This document shows positions 50,270-57,203 of a stretch of DNA of 64,000 bases, piece after piece; positions within the stretch are counted from its first letter, which is position 1; every line of letters starts with the position of its first letter. The notes under the pieces are model-generated. The model was not told where the DNA came from. It was given only the letters and a program-made list of their open reading frames with translations, and ran no database searches. This stretch comes from JACPIA01 sp964655995 (GTDB lineage: Bacteria; Patescibacteriota; Minisyncoccia; Phycocordibacterales; XYD1-FULL-46-19), in contig CAZZPK010000004.1 of assembly GCA_964655995.1 (NCBI GenBank), forward strand, positions 7,715-71,714, written 5' to 3'. The position numbers and the translations under genes were made by a program.

Positions 50270-50420
50270 AGACTTAGTATCAAGTAAGGTTAAATGGTTG
50301 ACTTGATACTCTCAAATTAACTTTAATTCTTCCGGTAAAGACTAAGGTAATACCTTAGTCTTTATTGGTTCCAAACTTATTCTTACTATTGCCCAATTAG
50401 GTTTAGCTGGCCTCATTACC

Positions 50421-50840
50421 ATGAGCGCCGCCGGTCTTACTGCTGGTAGCGCAAACATCGGGATGACCGGCGTCGTACTTAAAAGTATCGGCCCGGACGC
50501 TGCGACCTCGACAATCGCTTTGGCGATTGAGCAAATAGCCAAGGACCAAAAGGTCGATCCCGAGCCCTTGCTCGAGATTGCCCGTTGTGAGAGCCGGTAC
50601 CGCCAGTATGATGAGGACGGCAGCGTCCTGCGCGGCACTCACAACCCTCGCGATGTTGGAATCTTCCAAATCAATGAGCGGTTCCATTTGGAGCAGAGCC
50701 ACGAGCTCGGCTACGATATTTACACCGCTGAAGGAAATATCCGCTACGCCATCTGGTTAAGTGAAAAAGAGGGTATCGGTCACTGGAGCGCCTCCAAGCC
50801 CTGTTGGGGCAAGGCGGTCAGTCAGTTAGCTAAAAGATAA
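50421..50840 (+). CDS. Lytic transglycosylase (SLT-like)
   Basis: 139 residues from the first ATG. The SLT-type core is visible: catalytic glutamate in ARCESRY (about residue 53), NPRDVGIFQINE and IGHWSASKPCW. Such enzymes act outside the membrane and need an export signal, but the ATG gives a start without one. In the same frame upstream, codons 50364-50420 encode IGSKLILTIAQLGLAGLIT, a typical signal sequence, with no ATG, GTG or TTG before the stop at 50343. An ATT at 50364, directly after the 12-bp hairpin, is a possible rare start; a sequencing error is the alternative. Confidence 0.75.
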   Translation: MSAAGLTAGSANIGMTGVVLKSIGPDAATSTIALAIEQIAKDQKVDPEPLLEIARCESRYRQYDEDGSVLRGTHNPRDVGIFQINERFHLEQSHELGYDIYTAEGNIRYAIWLSEKEGIGHWSASKPCWGKAVSQLAKR

Positions 50841-50853
50841 TTTATTTTAGTCA

Positions 50854-50883
50854 AAAATATCCCGGCTCGGCCGGGGTATTTTT
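50854..50883 (+). terminator. Rho-independent terminator
   Basis: AAAATA-T-CCCGGC pairs with GCCGGG-G-TATTTT around TCG, with the T-run inside the 3' arm. Confidence 0.75.
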
Positions 50884-50892
50884 GGTTGGGCC

Positions 50893-51011
50893 GAGGGGAG
50901 ACCCTATGTCGCAAAAGGTATATTGTGCGACGTACCCTCTCTCTGAGTGGGACGAGCCTAAGCCATTAATAATTAATTGAGAAATTATTTAATTAATTAT
51001 TTTTTAAATAA
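50893..51011. other. Intergenic region between convergent genes
   Basis: No gene is seen. GAGACCCTATGTCGC and GCGACGTACCCTCTC form a hairpin with an internal CCC/CCC loop (about 50899-50943). A very AT-rich stretch of ATTAATT/AATTAAT motifs follows (about 50968-51016) and may end the minus-strand transcript. Confidence 0.35.
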
Positions 51012-51420
51012 TTATTTGGCTTGGCAATTGCCGGCTAGCGTATACCCCGCCTGCTCAGCCTCGGCCGGACTATTAAACCAGACTTGATTGACCTCCTTAA
51101 TTTGCTTGGCGCCGGGGCAGTGCGGATAATGGTACTTAGTCCCCTGTTTGGAGGCTACGACAACCTGCTTAGTCTGAACCTGATTATTTATTGCTGGCTT
51201 AATTTCTTCTTTTACTGCCACCGGCACCGGAGAGGNNNNNNNNNNCCACGGCCGCAGCTTGAGATTCGGGGAAGGTGGCTTTGATCGGCTCCCGACCGCG
51301 ATCAAGCCCGGCAAAATAGCCCAGGCCAAAAGCCCCCAAAGCCACGATCAGGAGCAAAGCGCTATGGAAAAGCTCATGCTCGCGGGACTTGATCTTTGAG
51401 ACGAGGTCTGCTATGCTCAT
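51012..51420 (-). CDS. Membrane-anchored protein with Ada-like metal-binding domain (interrupted by gap)
   Basis: The N-terminal part (MSIADLVSKIKSREHELFHS, then a membrane helix LLLIVALGAFGLGYF) and the C-terminal part (KYHYPHCPGAKQIKEVNQVW, then TLAGNC) lie on either side of ten Ns at 51236-51245. The C-terminal domain resembles the Ada zinc-binding fold, here placed outside the cell. The two parts are in the same frame only if the real gap is a multiple of three, so ten Ns is a placeholder. It is divergent from rpmA, with starts 19 bp apart. Confidence 0.75.
51236..51245. other. Assembly gap (10 N)
   Basis: Ten undetermined bases inside a coding region. Frame analysis of the flanks shows that the true length must be a multiple of three. 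Confidence 0.98.
51389..51417 (+). promoter_or_regulatory. rpmA promoter
   Basis: TTGATC (51389-51394), 17 bp, TATGCT (51412-51417), inside the 5' end of the divergent gene. The leader would be about 16 nt. Confidence 0.55.
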
Positions 51421-51439
51421 TTAGTAATTTTAACACGAT

Positions 51440-51724
51440 ATGGCAACAAAAAAGGCCGGCGGTACCGCCAAAAACTTAAGAGACTCCCAACCAAAGTACC
51501 TCGGTACCAAGCTTTATGATGGCGAGTGGGCCAAGGCCGGCGCGGTGATCGTGCGCCAACGCGGCAGTGTGATCCGCCCGGGGACTAACGTTAAAATGGG
51601 TAAGGATCATACTCTCTTCTCCGTCGTCAATGGCGTGGTCAAATTTGGCGCCAAGCGCAAGGTGGGCTTTGACAACAAAACTCGCCTCTTCAAAACCGTC
51701 TCCGTCATCCCACAAGCAAAATAA
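51440..51724 (+). CDS. rpmA: Ribosomal protein bL27
   Basis: A 94-residue large-subunit protein whose N-terminus reaches the peptidyl-transferase centre. MATKKAGGTAKNLRDSQPKY, GAVIVRQRGSVIRPGTNVKM and GKDHTLFSVVNG are typical; no N-terminal cleavage extension is present. The usual partner rplU is about 9 kb away on the other strand. Confidence 0.95.
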   Translation: MATKKAGGTAKNLRDSQPKYLGTKLYDGEWAKAGAVIVRQRGSVIRPGTNVKMGKDHTLFSVVNGVVKFGAKRKVGFDNKTRLFKTVSVIPQAK

Positions 51725-51792
51725 TTTACAGATAAAAAATTAATCCCCCGCCGGCCGTCAAGACCAGCGAGGGAATTTTTGACTACAAACCA

Positions 51793-52275
51793 TTATTCAC
51801 CATTGTTCCATTCACCATTGTCCTCTGCCGCGGCGGCAGCAATTCTATCGGCCATTCTTAATTGACCGATAAGAGCGCAATTGTCGCAGACGTCAACTCC
51901 TTCATATGCCCCACTCTTGGGAATGCCCGCCAAGCATCCCGGCGTGGTACAAATTGTCTCATCGACGGGGAGTTCGGCCTGTTTAAAACCGTCTGGCAAA
52001 ATCACCCAGCCATCAGCAATTAATTGATCGATGTAACCTTGGGTACAATTGCGCATGTGACCGACCGCTTTGAGGCAATCCTTACCTAAAGTTAACTCAC
52101 ACACAGGGCTATTTGGCCCAAGACGGATATTGAGTCTTGAGTCTTTTGAGAAGACTATTTCTTTTGGTATTTTCAAGTCTTTTTCTTGCGCGAAAGCCGG
52201 CAAACTGCCCGTACCGCCCACCAACATCCTACTCATTGGCGGGTAAAGTAACGCCTTAATGGTTATTGTTTTCAT
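51793..52275 (-). CDS. Cysteine-containing protein of unknown function
   Basis: A 160-residue protein with a GAGAGGTGG ribosome binding site 3 nt before the ATG. The N-terminus (ALLYPPMSRMLVGGTGSLPAFA) is a poor signal peptide. Cysteines occur in VCELTLGKDC, RNCTQGY, ICTTPGCLAG and VCDNCALIGQ; the last could bind metal. The extreme 3' end contains a short direct repeat of ATTCACCATTGTTCC type. I do not recognise a family. Confidence 0.6.
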   Translation of the reverse strand: MKTITIKALLYPPMSRMLVGGTGSLPAFAQEKDLKIPKEIVFSKDSRLNIRLGPNSPVCELTLGKDCLKAVGHMRNCTQGYIDQLIADGWVILPDGFKQAELPVDETICTTPGCLAGIPKSGAYEGVDVCDNCALIGQLRMADRIAAAAAEDNGEWNNGE

Positions 52276-52327
52276 TTTCCACCTCTCTTTCTACCCTATC
52301 TTTACCACATAATTAAGCAAATAAAAA

Positions 52328-52409
52328 GCCGGTGAGTGGCTAAGGGAGTCTCTCACCGGCGGGACCATCTTGGTTTAGGAAGTGGGCACGCAACGCGACC
52401 AAGATGGTC
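52328..52409 (-). terminator. Double hairpin and terminator after rplI
   Basis: On the minus strand rplI is followed by a 12-bp stem GACCATCTTGGT/ACCAAGATGGTC (52363-52409) and then a 9-bp stem GCCGGTGAG/CTCACCGGC (52328-52360) with TTTTTATTT after it. The second is a Rho-independent terminator; the first has no T-tract and may protect the 3' end or act in regulation. Confidence 0.75.
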
Positions 52410-52428
52410 TTTAACTTAGTGTAGCAGA

Positions 52429-52875
52429 TTACTCTGCTTTTTCAACCCGGAGAGTAAAGGCGCCGCCCACTCTCCCCTGTTTGATATTGATTTGATATTC
52501 GCCAAGCGATTTGATCGGATTTTTAATTTCCATTAAATCGGCCGTTAAATTGGCGTGATGGAGCTTATTGACCTCGAGAGCGATATCTTTGGCTTTTAAA
52601 CCGGCAAATAGGTGCCCCTCTTCATTGGCCTTGGCTTTGATAACCAGCGGCTCCCGAGCCAAAGCGGCCAACAGCGATTTAAGCAATTGCTCCTCCATTT
52701 CTTGGTGCGCCATTCGTTCAGCTTGAAGTTTGGCAATGCGCGCCCGGCCGGCGGCATCGGCTATTACCGCCTTGCCGCGGGCGATTAAAAAATTGCGGCC
52801 AAAGCCGTCGGCCACCTCTTTAAGCTCATACCTCTTCCCCACTTTGGGCACATCCTGGAGCAAAATCACCTGCAT
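52429..52875 (-). CDS. rplI: Ribosomal protein bL9
   Basis: A 148-residue protein with the N-terminal domain MQVILLQDVPKVGKRYELKE...GFGRNFLIARG, a long helix and the C-terminal domain. It is full length; bL9 is missing from some CPR lineages, which helps placement. It begins one base after the S41 protease gene. Confidence 0.95.
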   Translation of the reverse strand: MQVILLQDVPKVGKRYELKEVADGFGRNFLIARGKAVIADAAGRARIAKLQAERMAHQEMEEQLLKSLLAALAREPLVIKAKANEEGHLFAGLKAKDIALEVNKLHHANLTADLMEIKNPIKSLGEYQINIKQGRVGGAFTLRVEKAE

Positions 52876-52876
52876 A

Positions 52877-54091
52877 TTATTTTTTCATATTTAACAGCAC
52901 CTCAACAGCTTTGTCGAGCTGTGGGTCGCGGCCAGTCTTGATATCCTCCTCAGTCAATTTAACCGTGACATCGGGAGCTAAACCTCCCGCCGAAAATGAG
53001 GTTCCTTGCGGTGTCAGCCAGCGGGCCACCGTAATCTTAAGCGAGCTATCATCAGTAATCGGCACCAGTTCCTGGACTGAGCCTTTACCAAAAGTCTTCT
53101 CCCCCACCAAGAGTGCCTTGCCATGCTCTTTTAGGGCGCCAGCCAAAATCTCCGAGGCCGAGGCACTGCCGCTGTTGACCAAAATAACCAGCTTCAGTTT
53201 ATTATTAAAAATATCATAGCCGCGGCTGCGATAAACCTCGCTCTCGCCATGGCCGCGCCGATCCTCGGTCACCACCACCTTGCCCACCGGTAAAAACCAG
53301 CTGGCCATATCTACCGCCGACTCCAAATAGCCGCCCGGATTATTGCGCAAATCAATCACCAGCTTGTCGGTCTTGGCTTTGACAAAATCGCGCAAAGCTT
53401 GGCGGAACAGATTGGACGACTGAGCGGAAAAATTGTACACCCGGATAACAAACACACCACTTGGCAACAGCTCGGTATCGATGGTCGGTATGGTGATTAT
53501 CTCGCGGGTCAAATTGACCTCAAATGGTGCACCGCCGTTTCTAATTAAAGTGAGTTTGACTTTAGTACCGACCTCGCCACGGATCTCCTTGACCGCTTCG
53601 TCGGTAGACAAATCGGCTGTCAGTAGGTCATTGACTTTGATGATCTTGTCGCCAGCTCTTACTCCCGCCCGCTCGGCCGGTGTATTAGGCAATGGCGCCA
53701 CTACCGTCAACACGTCGTTGCGGATACCGATCTCAATGCCTACACCGCCAAAATTGCCGCGGATATCATCCTCAAACAGCTCCTTCTCCTCCGGCGGCAA
53801 AAAGACGGTATAAGGATCGCCAAAGGAATCGGTAAGGCCTTTGATAGCGCCCCAGACTTTTTCCTGATCGGTAGTGGTAGCGGCAGTGGTACTGGCCTGG
53901 ACAAAGCGCTCATTTAAAATGCCCCAGGCAGTCCAAAAGGGAGTAAAATCGGCACCATTTAAAGTCTCGGGGACGGCAGCTAGCTCCAAACCGCGGCGCT
54001 CACCCAACTCAAGCCCCAAGTTAAAAGCGCCGACCACTAAAGCAGCCAGCACCACCGTGACGGCAATTTTAAAATTAGAAAGCGCGGGCAT
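52877..54091 (-). CDS. S41 C-terminal processing protease
   Basis: A 404-residue exported serine protease of the CtpA/Prc family. An N-terminal membrane segment (about residues 5-25) is followed by a PDZ domain (GVGIEIGIRNDVLTVVAPLP...AGVRAGDKIIKVND) and the catalytic Ser-Lys pair (NSGSASASEILAGAL and GEKTFGKGSVQ). The start at 54091 is chosen because GATAAT ends 9 nt upstream; a longer frame to 54136 would overlap the promoter. It is cotranscribed with rplI. Confidence 0.94.
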   Translation of the reverse strand: MPALSNFKIAVTVVLAALVVGAFNLGLELGERRGLELAAVPETLNGADFTPFWTAWGILNERFVQASTTAATTTDQEKVWGAIKGLTDSFGDPYTVFLPPEEKELFEDDIRGNFGGVGIEIGIRNDVLTVVAPLPNTPAERAGVRAGDKIIKVNDLLTADLSTDEAVKEIRGEVGTKVKLTLIRNGGAPFEVNLTREIITIPTIDTELLPSGVFVIRVYNFSAQSSNLFRQALRDFVKAKTDKLVIDLRNNPGGYLESAVDMASWFLPVGKVVVTEDRRGHGESEVYRSRGYDIFNNKLKLVILVNSGSASASEILAGALKEHGKALLVGEKTFGKGSVQELVPITDDSSLKITVARWLTPQGTSFSAGGLAPDVTVKLTEEDIKTGRDPQLDKAVEVLLNMKK

Positions 54092-54100
54092 CGCAGAGTC

Positions 54101-54129
54101 ATTATCGCAAAGTATCCACTGGTGGTCAA
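54101..54129 (-). promoter_or_regulatory. Promoter of the S41-rplI operon
   Basis: On the minus strand TTGACC (54124-54129), 17 bp, GATAAT (54101-54106), which ends 9 nt before the start codon. The -35 box shares five bases with the divergent corA -35 box. Confidence 0.75.
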
Positions 54130-54151
54130 TTAGCAATTAACCGTATATAAT
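54123..54151 (+). promoter_or_regulatory. corA promoter
   Basis: TGGTCA (54123-54128), 17 bp, TATAAT (54146-54151), 8 nt before the ATG. It overlaps the opposing -35 box of the S41 gene. Confidence 0.65.
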
Positions 54152-54159
54152 AGAAGCTA

Positions 54160-55098
54160 ATGATCAAACAATTAAAATACCAAAATGTCACTTGGATCGA
54201 TGTAGTGTCACCCACCAAAGAGGAACTGGAGGCCATCAGCAAACAGTACAACTTGCACAGCCTGGTCACTGAGGAATTTGCCGAGCCCTCGCTCCGCTCG
54301 AAGGTTGACTTATACGAAAATTATTTGTATTTGATTCTCCACTTCCCCATTTGCCAGATTTGCCGCGTCAACAAGGGCGAGCCGATGCTAAATAACGGCC
54401 CGACCCAAGAAATCGACTTTGTAATCGGCCAAGATTTTTTAATGACCATCCACTACGAGCCGATTGACGCCTTGATGGAGTTTAGCCAGATTTTTGAGAC
54501 CAAAGCTACGGTTGAAAAAGCGCGCGGCCAATTCCACGCTGGCCATTTGTTTTACTATATCGCCCGCCAATTGTACTCCTCCTTGGAAAATGGCTTAAAC
54601 GAGATCAATCGCGAGCTCAAGGGCATTGAGGAGCGGATCTTCCAGGGTCAAGAGCGAGCCATGGTCGCCAACTTAGCCCGGATTAATCGCGATTTGCTGG
54701 ACTTCCGCTGGGCTCTTAAGACGCATAAAGAGATTTTAACTTCCCTGGAACTGGCCGGGGTCGACTTTTTTAATCAAAAATTCGGCTATTATCTCCGTTC
54801 CCTCATTGGTGAATATGAGAAGGTGTGGGAGGGTTTAAATAGCAATCGCGAGGTCTTTGACGAGCTCCGCAGCACCAATGAGTCCCTACTTTCCATCAAA
54901 ACCAACGAGACAATGAAGATACTGACCGTGGTCGCTTTTATCTTTTTACCAGTCAGTTTAATTGGGAGCATTTTTGGTCTAAGCTCCAACTATTTGCCGT
55001 TTCTTGATCGCGAGGACGGCTTTTTTATTGTCACCGGCATTATGGCCGTGGTAGCCTTGACTATGGCGATCATCGCCAAGTTTAATCGATGGCTCTAA
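54160..55098 (+). CDS. CorA-family metal ion transporter
   Basis: A 312-residue protein with a large N-terminal cytoplasmic domain, a long helix (about residues 180-250) and two C-terminal membrane helices. The family normally has a GMN motif at the end of the first membrane helix; here the matching place reads FGLSSNYLPF, so GMN is absent. Ion choice (magnesium, zinc, cobalt or other) therefore cannot be assumed. It overlaps cysS by 10 bases. Confidence 0.88.
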   Translation: MIKQLKYQNVTWIDVVSPTKEELEAISKQYNLHSLVTEEFAEPSLRSKVDLYENYLYLILHFPICQICRVNKGEPMLNNGPTQEIDFVIGQDFLMTIHYEPIDALMEFSQIFETKATVEKARGQFHAGHLFYYIARQLYSSLENGLNEINRELKGIEERIFQGQERAMVANLARINRDLLDFRWALKTHKEILTSLELAGVDFFNQKFGYYLRSLIGEYEKVWEGLNSNREVFDELRSTNESLLSIKTNETMKILTVVAFIFLPVSLIGSIFGLSSNYLPFLDREDGFFIVTGIMAVVALTMAIIAKFNRWL

Positions 55099-56264
55099 AA
55101 CTTTATAATACACTCTCGCAAGCCGTTGAGACCGTAACGCCGCTTAATCCCGGCCAAATTTTGATGTATAGCTGCGGCCCGACCGTCTACGGTCGGGCCC
55201 ATGTGGGCAATTTGCGCTCTTTTGCCACAGCCGATTTGGTGCGCCGCGTCTTGGAGTATGGCGGTCTCAAAGTAACCCAAGTAATGAATATTACCGATGT
55301 TGACGACAAAACCATCAGGGCGAGCCGCGAGGCCGGCCAAAGCTTGAGCGAGTTTACTAAAAAATTTGAGCAATTATTTATTGCCGACAGCCAAGCGCTC
55401 AATTTACTCGAGCCGGCTGTCCGGCCTCGCGCTACCGAGCATGTCGCCGAGATGATCACCTTGATTGAGCGCCTGCTTGAGAAAAAGTTGGCCTATGCGA
55501 GCGAGGACGGCGTCTATTTTAAAATCAGCGAGTTTAAGGACTATGGCGCACTGGCTCACCTGGCTCCCCCCGCGCACAACCAATCAAGAATCAATAGCGA
55601 CGAGTATGACAAAACGGATCCGCGCGATTTTGCTTTATGGAAATTTGCTACCCCCGAGGACGGAGCGGCGGTGTGGGAGGCACCGTTTGGCCCGGGCCGA
55701 CCGGGCTGGCATATTGAGTGCTCGGCTATGGCTTTTAAGCACTTGGGGCCGTCAATCGACATCCATACCGGCGGCATTGACCTCATTTTCCCCCATCACA
55801 CCAATGAGCGCGCCCAGTCGGAGTGCGCGAGCGGCCAGCCTTTTGTCCGCTATTGGCTGCATAACAATTTTGTAAACGTTGAGGGTAAAAAAATGTCTAA
55901 GTCGCTCGGCAATATTTTAACCTTGGAATCTTTGCGGGAAAAAGACATTACTCCGCTCGCCTTCCGCTATTGGCTGCTTACGGCTCATTATCGTACAGAA
56001 GTTAATTTAACTTGGGAGGCACTCGCCGGCGCCGCGACGGCTTACTCGCGTCTGCAAAATAAATTGAAAAATTTAGCTAAAAATGGCGGTGTTATAAATT
56101 CAAACTATCAAGAAAAATTTGTTAATCTAATAGAGAATGATTTAAATATCCCGAGTGCCTTAGCTCTCGTCTGGACGCTCCTGGCCGACAAGTCTCTCCC
56201 CGACCCCGACAAACACGCCACCATCCTCGATTTTGATAAAGTTTTAGGATTAAAGTTGGAATAA
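55089..56264 (+). CDS. cysS: Cysteinyl-tRNA synthetase
   Basis: A 391-residue class I synthetase, shorter than the E. coli enzyme (461). The zinc ligands CGPTVYG, HIECSAM and DLIFPHHTNERAQSE, the HIGH-like AHVGN and KMSKSLGN (about residue 266) are present. The C-terminal anticodon-binding part is shortened. Confidence 0.96.
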   Translation: MALKLYNTLSQAVETVTPLNPGQILMYSCGPTVYGRAHVGNLRSFATADLVRRVLEYGGLKVTQVMNITDVDDKTIRASREAGQSLSEFTKKFEQLFIADSQALNLLEPAVRPRATEHVAEMITLIERLLEKKLAYASEDGVYFKISEFKDYGALAHLAPPAHNQSRINSDEYDKTDPRDFALWKFATPEDGAAVWEAPFGPGRPGWHIECSAMAFKHLGPSIDIHTGGIDLIFPHHTNERAQSECASGQPFVRYWLHNNFVNVEGKKMSKSLGNILTLESLREKDITPLAFRYWLLTAHYRTEVNLTWEALAGAATAYSRLQNKLKNLAKNGGVINSNYQEKFVNLIENDLNIPSALALVWTLLADKSLPDPDKHATILDFDKVLGLKLE

Positions 56265-56274
56265 AAAATTGGGT

Positions 56275-56670
56275 TTAGTGTTGATTCCATTGGCTAAAAC
56301 CTAAGTAATATCCTGTATATATTAATACACCTATAATAACGAGAGTCGCGAAATAAATAGCATAGTTATTATTAATGTATTCTAAAAACAAATATGTACA
56401 ACCCACAGCAAGTGCCAGAAAAATCAACATGGATTTTTTACTGGATTTTTTACTACCCACAAAAGAACCAGCACGATTTATACCTCGTATAATGAGTGCG
56501 GTCACAATAAATAAAATAACGATTAAACCAGGACTTATTATTTTCAGATAAGAAACGTCATGAAGAATCCCTACAAAAAGTGCCATAACAAGATATAACA
56601 TTATCATCATTGCGACAATTAATACTATGAAAATTTTGAGATATTTATATTTAGATGGTGTTGGTTCCAT
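56275..56670 (-). CDS. Four-helix membrane protein of unknown function
   Basis: A 131-residue protein with four hydrophobic segments (about residues 11-33, 43-61, 80-97 and 104-122) separated by a basic loop (GSKKSSKKS). It is AT-rich. CATACT ends six nt before the ATG. No ribosome binding site is seen. Confidence 0.65.
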   Translation of the reverse strand: MEPTPSKYKYLKIFIVLIVAMMIMLYLVMALFVGILHDVSYLKIISPGLIVILFIVTALIIRGINRAGSFVGSKKSSKKSMLIFLALAVGCTYLFLEYINNNYAIYFATLVIIGVLIYTGYYLGFSQWNQH

Positions 56671-56755
56671 ACTTTAAGTATGAGGGTTTTATTTTAAAAT
56701 TGCATCCTTTCTTATCCACTTTCCCGCATATGCGAATATTTGGCACACTTGGGAA

Positions 56756-56791
56756 CCTCCTTATTTTCTACGATCGTAGAAAATAAGGAGG
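56756..56791. repeat. 36-bp perfect palindrome, copy 6 (ACGAYCGT family)
   Basis: The left half CCTCCTTATTTTCTACGA is fully complementary to the right half. The inner 24 bp equal those of copy 3; the outer six bases differ from copy 3 but pair with each other. Confidence 0.9.
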
Positions 56792-56860
56792 TTTTAGATT
56801 ATACCAAAATACATGCTATAGCGTATTTTTGGGAATAATCAAATAAAACAAAAACCCACT

Positions 56861-56896
56861 ATTCCTAATTTTTGACGACCGTCTGAAATTAGGAAT
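56861..56896. repeat. 36-bp palindrome, copy 7 (ACGAYCGT family)
   Basis: Arms ATTCCTAATTT and AAATTAGGAAT (11 bp) with centre GACGACCGTC. It differs from copy 1 at only two positions, although the copies are 44 kb apart. Confidence 0.88.
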
Positions 56897-56925
56897 TATC
56901 TACAAAAAGTTGAGTAAACAAAAAC

Positions 56926-56945
56926 CCGCCGGTTTTACCCGACGG
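56926..56945 (-). terminator. Terminator overlapping the 29-residue gene's stop
   Basis: On the minus strand CCGTCGG pairs with CCGGCGG (7 bp with one wobble, loop GTAAAA), followed by GTTTTTG. Confidence 0.65.
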
Positions 56946-57024
56946 TCGTGATACGGATGCCGTCCTCACGCACCTTTTGTTTTAGTGCCAAGTAGGCAAT
57001 CTCGTTTCTACGTTCATTATTCAT
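56935..57024 (-). CDS. 29-residue small protein
   Basis: The peptide starts MNNERRNEIAYLALKQKVRE and ends GIRITTVG. It has an AAGGAGAG ribosome binding site 7 nt before the ATG, a near-consensus promoter (57076-57105), a leader of about 45 nt and a terminator. It is charged and helical with no membrane segment. The complete set of expression signals makes a real gene likely despite its length. Confidence 0.6.
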   Translation of the reverse strand: MNNERRNEIAYLALKQKVREDGIRITTVG

Positions 57025-57075
57025 GACAACTCTCCTTTTTACTGTCAACCCTATTGCCAACAGCTTCTAATAACA

Positions 57076-57105
57076 AGTATAGCATATTAATGCCTATTTT
57101 GTCAA
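57076..57105 (-). promoter_or_regulatory. Strong promoter of the 29-residue gene
   Basis: On the minus strand TTGACA (57100-57105), 18 bp, TATACT (57076-57081). Confidence 0.8.
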
Positions 57106-57190
57106 GTAAACCATAATTACCTAATATTATCCCCACTTTATGCAAGATTGGGGTATTTTGACCCCCTAGCTTGGGGGACGCTGGCCCTGC

Positions 57191-57196
57191 TACAAT
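57191..57196 (+). promoter_or_regulatory. dnaB -10 box
   Basis: Extended -10 TGC-TACAAT with TACAAT at 57191-57196, ending 7 nt before the dnaB ATG; no clear -35. This suggests a leaderless mRNA. Confidence 0.6.
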
Positions 57197-57203
57197 CTAG
57201 GCA

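Larger units (their letters stand above)
56671..57203. other. 533-bp intergenic region
   Basis: It holds palindrome copies 6 and 7, a 29-residue gene (56935-57024, minus strand) with promoter and terminator, a short CCCCC/GGGGG hairpin near 57161-57176 and the dnaB -10 box. Nothing else was recognised. Confidence 0.6.

Noticed and set aside
56942..56949. Eighth palindrome copy (ACGGTCGT, reverse of ACGACCGT)
   Set aside because: The flanking 14 bases on either side are not complementary, and the 8-mer lies inside the 29-residue coding sequence.
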